Assembly: GCF_034555935.1 (NCBI RefSeq)
Contig: NZ_JAYDCJ010000001.1
Span: forward strand, 310,001 to 374,000
Source: Marinobacter qingdaonensis
GTDB lineage: Bacteria > Pseudomonadota > Gammaproteobacteria > Pseudomonadales > Oleiphilaceae
Length of the DNA: 64,000 nt
Direction of reading: 5' to 3'
Position numbers and translations under genes: made by a program. Under the pieces are notes generated by a model that did no database searches, was not told the DNA's origin, and saw only the letters and a list, made by a program, of their open reading frames with translations. Below, in pieces: positions 41,752-50,613 of this stretch (its first letter is position 1; every line of letters begins with the position of its first letter).

Positions 41752-42168
41752 TTGGATCTGACCACACCCGCCCTGCTGTTCCCGGCCATTTCCCTGCTGC
41801 TTCTGGCGTACACCAACCGCTTCCTGGTCCTGGCCCAGCTCATCCGCCAGTTGAAGCAGATGGACACCGAGGAAGACCATGCCCTGATTGCCCGCCAGAT
41901 CAGCATGCTGCGCAAGCGCATCGTGCTGACCAAACGGATGCAGGCCTTTGGGGTGCTGAGCTTTCTGATGTGTACGGTGTCGATGTTCCTGCTGTTTCTC
42001 GGATCGGAACTGCCTGGCGCCGTCGCCTTTGGTATCAGCCTGGTGCTGCTGTCGCTGTCGCTGCTGTATTCGTTCTACGAGATTCAGCTCTCGACCAACG
42101 CCATCAATGTGGAGCTGGCCAATTTCGAGGCGCGCAAGGAAGCGTCGGCCCAGACCGAGCGTCAGTGA
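41752..42168 (+). CDS. DUF2721 family membrane protein
   Basis: A 138-residue protein with three membrane helices (about residues 4-26, 62-82, 86-108) and a charged loop after the first ('RQLKQMDTEEDHALIARQISMLRKRIVL'), the DUF2721 arrangement. Function unknown. The start appears to be TTG at 41752 since no ATG lies before helix 1. A TATACTT at 41708-41714 may be part of its promoter. The 3' end overlaps the convergent CPBP gene by 7 bp. Confidence 0.82.
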   Translation: MDLTTPALLFPAISLLLLAYTNRFLVLAQLIRQLKQMDTEEDHALIARQISMLRKRIVLTKRMQAFGVLSFLMCTVSMFLLFLGSELPGAVAFGISLVLLSLSLLYSFYEIQLSTNAINVELANFEARKEASAQTERQ

Positions 42169-42761
42169 GGCTGGCGCGGCGCCAGGCCGAACCAGTGGGG
42201 AAAGCGGAGCAGGCAGAACAGGGCGATCATGTCGTAGACCGCGTGCCAGACCATGACCATCGCCAGGCTGTCTGACAGGGCGTAGGCGCCGCCCAGAATC
42301 AGGCCCAGGCCGGTCGCCACCAGAAAATAGACAAAGGAAATGTAGTGGGCCAGGCCAAACGCCAGGGAGGCCAGCGCCACCGCGGTCATGGTTCCGAAGC
42401 TTGCGTCCAGCCAGCCCTGGAGGGCGCCCCGGAACAGCAGCTCCTCCCCCACCCCGGCCAGGATGGACAGGACCACCAGGGTCGGCCAGCCAAAACCGGC
42501 GGCAAACTCCCGCAGGTGACGCATCTGGCGCTCCAGGCCGACGGGGAACAGGCCCGGAACCCGGGTCAGCAGCATCAGGCCGGCGTAGGTCGCCAGTGCC
42601 CCGAGGCAGCCCCAGCCCAGCACCGCCCCCCAGGCCAGGCCCTGATTCTGCACCGGAATATCCAGCAGCAGGATGCCGATCAGCCCCACCACCCCGAGAC
42701 CGCCCTGGAAAGCCAGCGCGGACAGGGCAGACATACCGGAGCGGGAGCCCGTTGCCGCCAT
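42162..42761 (-). CDS. CPBP family intramembrane metalloprotease
   Basis: A 199-residue integral membrane protein with about six helices and the CPBP (Abi/CAAX-processing) motifs: 'GVGEELLFRGALQGWLD' with the catalytic EExxxR, 'ALASLAFGLAHYISF' with a metal-ligand histidine, and 'AMVMVWHAVYDMIALF' with the last one. Substrates in bacteria are mostly unknown, though some members process peptides or mature bacteriocins. The ATG begins directly after the crotonase stop, so the two genes are coupled. Confidence 0.88.
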   Translation of the reverse strand: MAATGSRSGMSALSALAFQGGLGVVGLIGILLLDIPVQNQGLAWGAVLGWGCLGALATYAGLMLLTRVPGLFPVGLERQMRHLREFAAGFGWPTLVVLSILAGVGEELLFRGALQGWLDASFGTMTAVALASLAFGLAHYISFVYFLVATGLGLILGGAYALSDSLAMVMVWHAVYDMIALFCLLRFPHWFGLAPRQPH

Positions 42762-43616
42762 TCAGGACTCGAACAGGGGTTTCACGGGCAGCAGGTCGTC
42801 GTACTCCGGCGCCTGCTTCTGGGCCTTGGCTTGGAAGGTCTTCATCATGTCGTTGGGCCGGAACATGCCCGCCTGCCAGGTCGCCATGTAGCGCAGGCTG
42901 TCCTCCACCGAATGGTCCCGGCTGTAGTTGAGCATTTCCTTGCAGCCGGTGACCGCCAGCGGCGAATTGGCGGCAATCTGGCCGGCGATTGCCATCACCG
43001 CTTCCAGCATCGCTTCCTGGTTGGCGTAGGTGGCGTTCACGAAGCCCAGTTGCTGGGCTTCCTGGGCGGTAAACTTCCGGCCGGTGTAGGCCAGTTCACG
43101 CACCACACCCTGGGGCATCAGCTTGGGCAAACGCTGCAGGGTGCCCACGTCGGCGGTCATGCCCAGCTCGGTTTCCTTGATGGTGAAGTAGGCGTCCTCG
43201 GTGCAGTAGCGACTGTCGGCGGCACACACCAGATCCAGGGCACCGCCGATACAGCCGCCATGGATCGCCGCCAGCACCGGCAGGCGGACTTTTTCGAGCG
43301 AGGTCAGGGTGTCCTGGAGCTGCAGCACAATGCGCCGCAGGTTTTCCGCCATCCGTCCTGGATCGCCCTTCATGGGCACCGCATTGGGATCACTGAATAC
43401 GCCCAGATCCATACCGGCGGAAAAGTGCTTGCCGGTGCTGGAGATCACGATGACGCGGGCCTCGGTGTTGGTCTCAATGTCCTGCATGCACCTCGGCAGC
43501 TCGGTCCAGAAGGCCTTGGTCATGGAGTTCAGGGCTTCCGGACGGGAAAACTGGACGTGGGCGATGTAGTCCTTCACTTCAACGTTGAAGCTTTCGTAGG
43601 TGGCAAGATCAGACAA
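42762..43616 (-). CDS. Crotonase/enoyl-CoA hydratase family protein
   Basis: A 284-residue crotonase. 'VISSTGKHFSAGMDLGVFSD' gives the first oxyanion strand and 'AAIHGGCIGGALDLVCAADSRYC' the second; 'IKETELGMTADVGTLQRLPKLMP' carries acidic catalytic residues. The GMDL and D-VG-TLQRLP segments resemble delta3,5-delta2,4-dienoyl-CoA isomerases (ECH1 type), so isomerase activity on unsaturated fatty acyl-CoAs is the better guess over plain hydratase. The start is TTG at 43616 with GGAG seven bases upstream. Confidence 0.87.
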   Translation of the reverse strand: MSDLATYESFNVEVKDYIAHVQFSRPEALNSMTKAFWTELPRCMQDIETNTEARVIVISSTGKHFSAGMDLGVFSDPNAVPMKGDPGRMAENLRRIVLQLQDTLTSLEKVRLPVLAAIHGGCIGGALDLVCAADSRYCTEDAYFTIKETELGMTADVGTLQRLPKLMPQGVVRELAYTGRKFTAQEAQQLGFVNATYANQEAMLEAVMAIAGQIAANSPLAVTGCKEMLNYSRDHSVEDSLRYMATWQAGMFRPNDMMKTFQAKAQKQAPEYDDLLPVKPLFES

Positions 43617-43845
43617 GGTGAGACTCCTTCGTTGCTATTGTTCTGTGCTGTTGAGCGGTGCTGGGTTCTGGCCGCGGGCCTGACGCCTGCCCGGGCGGTA
43701 AGGCCACATCATTAACCAGCTAACCATCTGCCGACAACCCGGAGCCCGAAATTTCTGATACGTTCAGGGGAATTGCCTCTGGTGCCGGACTTGCCGACGG
43801 CATCGGAGCAATCCATGCTGAAGCTTTGAGCAGGAGACGGACATC

Positions 43846-44718
43846 ATGACTCAGCGTTTTCAGGCCCGCACCAGCGATGTGGGCGGCATCCCCGTAGCCC
43901 GGAATCTGCCCACCCGGGGGCGCCGGCAGATCGGCGCCTGGTGTTTTCTCGACCACATCGGCCCGGTCCACTTTGGTGCCGACGACGCGGGTTTGCAGGT
44001 CGGCCCGCACCCGCACATCGGACTGCAGACCTTTACCTGGATGATTGAGGGCGAGCTGCTGCACCGCGACAGCCTGGGCACCGAACAACGCATCCGCTCG
44101 GGGGAAGTCAATCTGATGACTGCCGGTCACGGCATCAGCCACACCGAGGAATCGGTGTTCGGCGACCGCGACCTGCACGCGGCGCAACTCTGGATTGCCC
44201 TGCCGGAAGCCGAACGCCACACCGAATCCCGCTTCGATCACTACGCCAACCTGCCCTGTTGGCAGGACCAGGGCGCGACCTGGACCCTGCTCACCGGCCA
44301 CTACCGCGACAAGAGCGCCGATACGCTCCAATTCTCCCCACTGGTGGGACTGGATATCGACTGCGCCGAGGCCCAGGAAATCGAGCTGGACCTGAACCCC
44401 GGGTTTGAGTACGGACTGCTGACGCTGACCGGCGGGGTCGACATCAATGGCGACCCGTTCCTGACCGACGAACTGGCCTATCTGGGCGATGACCAGTCGA
44501 GCGCCACCCTGACCTGTCAGCCGGGCACACGCCTGTTGCTGGTCGGGGGTGAACCCCTGGGCCGGGATGTGGTGATGTGGTGGAACTACGTGGGCTACGA
44601 CAAGGCCGAGATTGTCGAGGCCGAGCTGGACTGGGAGGCGCACAGCCCGCGCTTTGGCAGCATTCCCGAATGGCCGGGCGAGCGCCTGCAGGGACCCGCC
44701 TCACCGTGGCGGCGGTGA
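43846..44718 (+). CDS. Pirin family protein
   Basis: A 290-residue bicupin of the pirin family. The N-terminal cupin has the metal-binding histidines in 'GPHPHIGLQTFTWMIEGELLHRD' and 'MTAGHGISHTEESV', with a glutamate completing the site. 'LWIALPEAERH' and 'LLLVGGEPLGRDVVMWWNYVG' in the second half are also typical. Pirins include quercetin dioxygenases and transcription cofactors; which applies is unknown. The last 18 bp overlap the end of the convergent mechanosensitive channel gene. Confidence 0.9.
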   Translation: MTQRFQARTSDVGGIPVARNLPTRGRRQIGAWCFLDHIGPVHFGADDAGLQVGPHPHIGLQTFTWMIEGELLHRDSLGTEQRIRSGEVNLMTAGHGISHTEESVFGDRDLHAAQLWIALPEAERHTESRFDHYANLPCWQDQGATWTLLTGHYRDKSADTLQFSPLVGLDIDCAEAQEIELDLNPGFEYGLLTLTGGVDINGDPFLTDELAYLGDDQSSATLTCQPGTRLLLVGGEPLGRDVVMWWNYVGYDKAEIVEAELDWEAHSPRFGSIPEWPGERLQGPASPWRR

Positions 44719-45783
44719 CATCATCTCGGACCGTTCGGTGTCGACCATGCGGGCCCGAATCCGCGGCAGGAATTCGGGGTAGTGTTCCTGTAGGAAGGTA
44801 ATCAACCCCTCCCGCACCGCGCAGCGCAGATCCCAGGCCTGGCTTGAGTCGGGTGCGCTCATCAGGAACCGGACCTGGATGGTCTGGTCGTCGGAATCGG
44901 TGACCTGCACCGTCTCGATCTTGCCATCCCACTGGGGTGACTGGCGCAACAGGCGGGCAAACTCCTCCCGCAGTGGAAAGATTGGCATGGCGTAGTCCAC
45001 CCGGATAAACACCGTGCCCAGGAGATCGGCGGTGTTGCGGGACCAGTTCTGGAAGGGATTCTCGATAAACCACTGCAAGGGCACGATCAGGCGACGCAGA
45101 TCCCATACCCGCAGCACCACGTAGGTGGCGGTAACTTCCTCGACCCAGCACCATTCGTTCTGGACGTAGAGCACGTCATCAATGCGGAACGGCTGGGTCA
45201 GCGCGATCTGCATGCCCGCCAGCAGATTGCCCAGCACCGGCCGGGCGGCGAACCCGAGGATGATGCCACCCACACCGGCGGACGCCAGCAGACTGCCACC
45301 GACGTGGCGGACCGAGTCAAAAGTCATCAGGGCGGCGCCCAGGCCTACAATCACGATCAGGATATTCAGGCCCCGAACCAGGAACCGGGTCTGGGTTTCC
45401 ACCTTACGCGCCCGCTTCCACTCCCCTTCCAACACCGGATTCAGGGTCACGATGACCTCGCCGATGGCGGAGGTGCAGCGCACCAGCGCCCAGGTAACGG
45501 CAAAGATCAGCAGCAGGGTGGCAATGTGTTGGAATTCGCTCAGGTAAGGCAGGTCCTGTGGGCTGGCCTCCAGTACCCCATTCAGCACCAGCAGGCTGAC
45601 CACCCAGCCCACCGCCCGGGCCGAGGCATCAAGAAACAGCCGTGGCACCGCCTTGCGCCGGGTGAGCCGATGCACCAGGCCCAGCGCCAGGCGAAACCCA
45701 CCATAGGCCAGAAGCGCGGACACCAACGCCGATATCGCGGGATACAGCCACCCGCCCAGTCCCGCGTCCACGGATTCCAACAT
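44701..45783 (-). CDS. Mechanosensitive ion channel family protein (MscS superfamily)
   Basis: A 360-residue MscS-type channel. Four N-terminal helices (about 10-165) end in the pore helix 'VGGSLLASAGVGGIILGFAARPVLGNLLAGMQIAL', seen here between residues about 163 and 198. The cytoplasmic beta domain follows ('IDDVLYVQNEWCWVEEVTATYVVLRVWDLRRLIVPLQWF', abridged) and then an alpha/beta vestibule. It would open on membrane tension. The ATG at 45783 has GGAG six bases upstream; a GTG at 45795 is the alternative. Confidence 0.88.
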   Translation of the reverse strand: MLESVDAGLGGWLYPAISALVSALLAYGGFRLALGLVHRLTRRKAVPRLFLDASARAVGWVVSLLVLNGVLEASPQDLPYLSEFQHIATLLLIFAVTWALVRCTSAIGEVIVTLNPVLEGEWKRARKVETQTRFLVRGLNILIVIVGLGAALMTFDSVRHVGGSLLASAGVGGIILGFAARPVLGNLLAGMQIALTQPFRIDDVLYVQNEWCWVEEVTATYVVLRVWDLRRLIVPLQWFIENPFQNWSRNTADLLGTVFIRVDYAMPIFPLREEFARLLRQSPQWDGKIETVQVTDSDDQTIQVRFLMSAPDSSQAWDLRCAVREGLITFLQEHYPEFLPRIRARMVDTERSEMMSPPPR

Positions 45784-45826
45784 GGGCCACTCCACCGCCT
45801 GAATTCATTTGCTTTCAAGATAGCAG

Positions 45827-46153
45827 TCAATCCAACTGCTGCACCCCCGGCGGCAGTACGACCCACTCCGGATCTTCGAACTCGCCCAACGGCGTGATGT
45901 CGACGAACGGCGCGACGCTGCGAATAATCTCGGCTACATTGGGGTTATGCTTCGACTCCATGGCGTCCCTGGCTTCCTTGCTGTCCCAGCTGGCAATGGC
46001 AATCAGCGTATCCGGTGCCCCGATTTTTCGGTGCAGCGCCGTGCCGCGCGCGCCCGGCGCCTGCTGGATCAGTTCACTGGCCCGCACCCAGGCATCGGCG
46101 TAGTCCTCGGCCCGATAGCCTTCCCTGATTCGGACTTCAAAGATAAACTTCAT
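45827..46153 (-). CDS. Small dimeric alpha/beta-barrel protein (antibiotic biosynthesis monooxygenase-like)
   Basis: A 108-residue protein with the pattern of ferredoxin-like dimeric alpha/beta barrels: 'MKFIFEVRIREGYRAEDYADAWVRASELIQQAPGARGTALHRK', with the strands at residues 1-8 and 36-45, then 'LIAIASWDSKEARDAME'. The ABM/EthD-like family includes quinol oxygenases and proteins of unknown function. The ATG at 46153 has GGAGGT upstream; the longer reading from 46300 is not supported. Confidence 0.75.
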   Translation of the reverse strand: MKFIFEVRIREGYRAEDYADAWVRASELIQQAPGARGTALHRKIGAPDTLIAIASWDSKEARDAMESKHNPNVAEIIRSVAPFVDITPLGEFEDPEWVVLPPGVQQLD

Positions 46154-46284
46154 AGGCACCTCCCAGGTGACCGCACGCGGCGGTTTTGCGTTACGTTTGA
46201 TCGGCCTGATGCCGGGCCGCGGGAAGGCTGGCCCGGATTTGCCCGGGCCGCCCCAGGATGCAGTACTGCTCAGGAAGGCAGTCG

Positions 46285-49200
46285 ATGAGCCAAAAGCCAA
46301 GGAAAACCATCCGGTTACTTCAGGATGCCCTGCTCGTTGCCCGGGGCTTGCTACCCTGCGGCTGCGTTGTAACCAGTGTAGATAGCAGGAACGACGAGGT
46401 CACAATCAGCCTTGAGCGGGTGACATCGCCGGCGGTCGCGGATGCACTGTCCGAAGGCGCCGCTCAGGGCATAGGTGTGGACCTGCACCTGTATCCGCCC
46501 GAAGTGGTTGGCGGCCTGCACATTCGCGGCAAGGTGGTGAAAGCGTCGAAACAGAGCTTCAGCCTGCGCGCCAAACCCGGGCAGCCGGTCATTGCGCAGG
46601 TCCAGTCGCTCGAGAGCCAAGCCAGCACCGCTCAGCTTCTTGCCAACCCCTCGGGCCTTGAGGGGTTGAAGCGCCTGTTCCAGAGCCACAGCCATCGTCT
46701 GCTGGACCGGCTGCTGCACGATTTCGTCGACACCACCCAAGACAAGATCCAGAAGGCGCTGGACGACGCCACCGATCTGCGGGAAATCACCCGCCTGAAA
46801 GACATGCGCTTCATCGTCGGCAGCCGCCGCAACCAGATCTTCGACGACTTCGCCGCCCGCTTTTCCGCCAACAGCGCGGTCCTGACCGCGGACACGGGTG
46901 AACAGGCCAAGGGGTCGGAACTGCACGTGCTCCAGCAGCAGGTGTTCGAGGACTGGCTCGACCTGCAGAACGTGGCCTCTCGCCTGCTGGCCAAGCACCG
47001 CGATCTGCTGTTTGCCCTGAACCAGTTGCTCAATCAGGTGTTCGGACGCGACCTCAAGGACGCCTCCAATCCCCTGGCCCCGGCTGCCCTGTGCGCCTGC
47101 CTGCAGTATTCCGCAGACCGTCTCGGCATCGCCCGTGAGCACCGGCATGTGCTGTACCAGGCCTTCCAGTCGGCACTGGAACAGGCCTGGGCCCCCGCCA
47201 TGCAGTCGCTGATTGCCGACCTGACCCGAGCCGGACTGCACAGCCTCCGCTACGACCAACTGCCGCCCAACTGGTCCGCCCGGGACGAGGACACCGAGAA
47301 GCCGGAACCGCCGAAACCCGCGGGCGCTGGGGGCTCAGCGTCGGATGCGGACGGGCCCGAACCGGCGCCGGCGCCCGAGCCAGCCAGCCACACCCCGGAC
47401 CAGTCCCTGTTCCGCCTGATGGGGCTGGAAAACCACAGCAATCTCGGCGGCTGGGAACAATCCAGTCCGCAGTTCAGTGCACACCTACGGCCCAAGCGGG
47501 AAGACCTGCTGGAGAAGCTCCGGTCACGGCAACCGGCCATCAGCGATGCCATTCGGGAGATGGCAGAGCTGGATGCCGAATTTGGCGCGTCGATCGATCA
47601 GCCGACGCTGGCCAAGGCCGATCTGGTCGATCAGTTGTTTGCCCCCCTGCAGGCCAGGAACGGCATGTCGGAGCCACTTCGCGACAAGCTCGAGCAGTTG
47701 CGACTGCCGGTGTTCGAGGTGCTGCTGGACACCCCGGAGTTCCTGAACCAGGAAGATCACCCGGCCCGGGAAATCGTCAACGATCTCATGCGACTCTGTT
47801 TTGCGGAGCGGGCCTCGACCAAGAGTCTGGAGTCCACCGTCACCGCCATCATCGACGAGCTGATTCACAGTGAAACCCTGGACGCCGACCAGCTCGACCG
47901 CCTGAACGGCAAGCTCAAGGTGCTGGTGGAACGCCAGGGCCAGTCCTTCGTGCGCAACTCCGAGCGCCTGGCCAAGACCCTGGAGGGCAAGGAGCGCCTG
48001 AGAGTGACCCGGCAGCAGGTCCAGCGCCGACTGAACGCCATTCTTGGTGGCCGGGATGTTCCCAGGGTGCTGCTGGACCTGCTGGAAACCGGCTGGGAGC
48101 AGCTCATGGTCCTGGCGGTGCTACGGGAAGGACCGCAAAGCGACCAGTACGCCGAACTGTTCGACGTGGTCGGGCTGCTGCTGTCCTGGCTGGCCCCCGA
48201 GGCCCAGACCGAGGAACTGGCGTTCGAGCGGGAGCTGGAAAGCGGGCCCATCCTGACCTTCATCGATCGCGAGCTGCGCAACGTGGGTGACATCGGACGA
48301 TTCAGGTCGATCATGGCCGACCTGACCGGTCAGCTCCAACAGCAGAAAAGCATCAGTACGGTTTACGTTGAGACGTATGGCGACGCGTCGGAGCCGGCGC
48401 CCGGGCCGGAAGTGGATGCCGGCGACCGATGGACCACCCGGGCCCGGGAACTGGCGGTGGGCGACTGGGTCGAGATCACACTGGATGACGACGAGAAACG
48501 CAAGTTGCGCCTGGTGTGGGGGGGCGAGGAGGTACTGCGGTTTGTCTTCCTCTCCCCCACGGGTATGAGCGAGATCAGCTTCGAATTCCCGGAATTCGTC
48601 CAGAAACTGCGTACCGGCGAGGCTTCCCTGGTGGACGATGGCGACATCCCGTTCGTGGACCAGAGCCTGTTCAACATGGTCCAGGACGTGTACCGGCGGC
48701 TGAACTTCGAGGCCACCCACGATGCCCTGACCGGCTGCATGCACCGCCGGGATTTCGAAAAGCTGGTCACCGCCATGCTGGCCCAGTCCGACGATGGCGG
48801 TGCAACCGGCGCCCTGGTGGTGGTGGATATCGACGAATTCAGCGTCATCAACACCACCTATGGCGCCAATGCCGGCGATCAGCTGCTGCAGGCCACCGGC
48901 GAACTGGTGACCCGCCATTGCCGCAGGTTGCACCCCGAGCCCCACGCCGGCCGGATTAGCGGCAACGAGTTCGCCATCCTGATCAGCAACCCCGCCATTG
49001 AGGACAGTCTGGATTTCGCGGAGAACCTGCGCCAGGACTTTGAGAAGCAGGCCTTTGCCCACGCCAACGCCGAATTCCGGGCCACCCTGAGCGCCAGTGT
49101 CTGCCCGATCACCCCGGCCGCCCTGTCCGCCGGCGACCTGCTGAATTCGGCCAGTCTGTCCCTGAAATCGGCCAAACGGCGCGGTGGCAACCTGGTTGAA

Positions 49201-50022
49201 CTGGTGTCCGAGTCGACCAACACCGCCAAGCCGGAGACTCCGCAGTGGGTCTCGGAGATTGATCGGAGCATCCGGGACGGCAGCCTGTTCCTCCGGGCCC
49301 AACCCATCGTTGCCATCGACGGCCCGGCGAATGCGGGAAAATCGTACGAACTGCTGCTGGGTCTGACCGACGCCTCCGGCAAACAGGTCTCGCCCCAGGC
49401 CTACATTGAGGCGGCCGAGCAGTTCCGGCGCAGCACCCGGGTGGACGCCTGGGTGGTGGAGCAGACGCTGACCTGGATGCAGACCCACCCCGAGGTGCTG
49501 GCCGGCATCGATACCCTGAACGTGAACCTGTCCGGGGCCTCACTCAGCGACGACGGCTTCATGCTGGAACTGGAAACCCGGCTGAAAGCGAACCGCCAGC
49601 ACGCCTCCAAGATCTGTTTCGAGGTCACCGAAACCTGCGCCGTATCCAACCTGCATTACGCGGCGGATTTCATGCGCGAAATGAAGCGCCTCGATTGCCG
49701 GTTCGCCCTCGATGATTTCGGCACCGGGCTGTCGTCGTACGCCTACCTGCAGAAACTGCCGGTCGACTACGTCAAGATCGACGGCATTTTCGTTCGCGAC
49801 ATGGCCACCAACCTGACCAACTACGCCATGGTGCGCTCCATCAACGAGCTGTGCCACTTCCTGGACCTGAAAACCATCGCCGAGTACGTGGAAGATATGG
49901 AGATCCTGGAAACGCTTCGCGAAATCCAGGTGGATTACGCCCAGGGCTTTGGCATTGCCAAGCCCCGACGCCTGGACAGCCTGACCCGGGACATCACTGC
50001 CTCGGCTGGAGCCACGCTCTAG
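46285..50022 (+). CDS. DUF1631-GGDEF-EAL protein with degenerate GGDEF and EAL signatures
   Basis: A 1245-residue cytoplasmic protein. The N-terminal part (about 1-110) has PilZ-like strands. A long helical region (about 115-680) and a following beta segment ('DWVEITLDDDEKRKLRLVW', about residue 730) look like DUF1631. A GGDEF domain starts near 'THDALTGCMHRRDFEKL' (about 811), but its signature reads SGNEF (about 892). The EAL domain has ELLLGL where EALLR is usual (about 1021) but keeps 'NVNLSG', 'CFEVTETCA', 'DDFGTGLSSYAYLQKL' and 'VKIDGIFV'. It probably senses or weakly degrades c-di-GMP and does not make it. The ATG at 46285 has AGGAAGG upstream. Confidence 0.85.
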   Translation: MSQKPRKTIRLLQDALLVARGLLPCGCVVTSVDSRNDEVTISLERVTSPAVADALSEGAAQGIGVDLHLYPPEVVGGLHIRGKVVKASKQSFSLRAKPGQPVIAQVQSLESQASTAQLLANPSGLEGLKRLFQSHSHRLLDRLLHDFVDTTQDKIQKALDDATDLREITRLKDMRFIVGSRRNQIFDDFAARFSANSAVLTADTGEQAKGSELHVLQQQVFEDWLDLQNVASRLLAKHRDLLFALNQLLNQVFGRDLKDASNPLAPAALCACLQYSADRLGIAREHRHVLYQAFQSALEQAWAPAMQSLIADLTRAGLHSLRYDQLPPNWSARDEDTEKPEPPKPAGAGGSASDADGPEPAPAPEPASHTPDQSLFRLMGLENHSNLGGWEQSSPQFSAHLRPKREDLLEKLRSRQPAISDAIREMAELDAEFGASIDQPTLAKADLVDQLFAPLQARNGMSEPLRDKLEQLRLPVFEVLLDTPEFLNQEDHPAREIVNDLMRLCFAERASTKSLESTVTAIIDELIHSETLDADQLDRLNGKLKVLVERQGQSFVRNSERLAKTLEGKERLRVTRQQVQRRLNAILGGRDVPRVLLDLLETGWEQLMVLAVLREGPQSDQYAELFDVVGLLLSWLAPEAQTEELAFERELESGPILTFIDRELRNVGDIGRFRSIMADLTGQLQQQKSISTVYVETYGDASEPAPGPEVDAGDRWTTRARELAVGDWVEITLDDDEKRKLRLVWGGEEVLRFVFLSPTGMSEISFEFPEFVQKLRTGEASLVDDGDIPFVDQSLFNMVQDVYRRLNFEATHDALTGCMHRRDFEKLVTAMLAQSDDGGATGALVVVDIDEFSVINTTYGANAGDQLLQATGELVTRHCRRLHPEPHAGRISGNEFAILISNPAIEDSLDFAENLRQDFEKQAFAHANAEFRATLSASVCPITPAALSAGDLLNSASLSLKSAKRRGGNLVELVSESTNTAKPETPQWVSEIDRSIRDGSLFLRAQPIVAIDGPANAGKSYELLLGLTDASGKQVSPQAYIEAAEQFRRSTRVDAWVVEQTLTWMQTHPEVLAGIDTLNVNLSGASLSDDGFMLELETRLKANRQHASKICFEVTETCAVSNLHYAADFMREMKRLDCRFALDDFGTGLSSYAYLQKLPVDYVKIDGIFVRDMATNLTNYAMVRSINELCHFLDLKTIAEYVEDMEILETLREIQVDYAQGFGIAKPRRLDSLTRDITASAGATL

Positions 50023-50035
50023 TCTCCGACTCTGC

Positions 50036-50065
50036 CGGCGCTGACCGCCATCGGCGCCGATTTTT
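50036..50065 (+). terminator. Putative terminator after the DUF1631-GGDEF-EAL gene
   Basis: CGGCGC (50036-50041) pairs with GCGCCG (50054-50059) around a 12-base loop and is followed by ATTTTTA. A second T-run (TTTTTT, 50075-50080) lies just beyond. It sits 14 bases after the stop at 50022. Confidence 0.55.
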
Positions 50066-50161
50066 ACGTCGCTGTTTTTTGCAGATCGACCGGGCCACTG
50101 CCATGCTTATGATACGCGCGTAACCAAGAGTATTGCCGGACGGCAATACGGGGAGGACGCC

Positions 50162-50581
50162 ATGTACCACAAGATCCTGGTGCCGGTCGATCTGGCCCAC
50201 ACGGAGAAAATCGGCAAGGCGTTGAACACGGCCATCGACATGGCCAAGCATTACCACGCCACGCTCTGCTACATCGCCGTCACCAACACCGCACCCGGGG
50301 CCGCCGCCCACAACCCCAAGGAACTGGAACAGAAGCTCCAAACCTTCGCGGAGGAACAGGGCAAGTCCCACGGCATCCACACCGAGAGCAAAGTGCTGTC
50401 CACGCCCGACACCGCCGTGGAACTGGAGGACAAGCTGCTGCGCGCCATCGAGGACACCGGCTCCGACATGGTGGTGATGGCGTCCCACGCCCCGGGGCTG
50501 GGCGACCGGCTGCACCTGCTCCACTCCAACGCTGCCAACATCGTCAAGCAAAGCACGGTCGCGGTCTTCGTCGTGCGCTGA
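50162..50581 (+). CDS. Universal stress protein (UspA family)
   Basis: A 139-residue UspA-type protein. 'YHKILVPVDLAHTEKIGKALNTAIDMAKHY' is the first strand and helix, and the end 'MVVMASHAPGLGDRLHLLHSNAANIVKQSTVAVFVVR' covers the nucleotide-binding loop, where the usual G-x2-G-x9-G-S/T is changed ('GLGDRLHLLHSN'). The change could weaken ATP binding. GGAGG lies seven bases before the ATG. Such genes respond to starvation or membrane stress, but the regulator is unknown. Confidence 0.9.
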   Translation: MYHKILVPVDLAHTEKIGKALNTAIDMAKHYHATLCYIAVTNTAPGAAAHNPKELEQKLQTFAEEQGKSHGIHTESKVLSTPDTAVELEDKLLRAIEDTGSDMVVMASHAPGLGDRLHLLHSNAANIVKQSTVAVFVVR

Positions 50582-50613
50582 CCGGCAGGCAGCAACCCGG
50601 GCTTCCCTTTCCG

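Noticed and set aside
46153..46284. GC-rich inverted repeats (GGCCCGG/CCGGGCC) before the DUF1631 gene as a regulatory element
   Set aside because: Such short GC palindromes are expected by chance at this base composition, and no T-tract or known operator pattern accompanies them.
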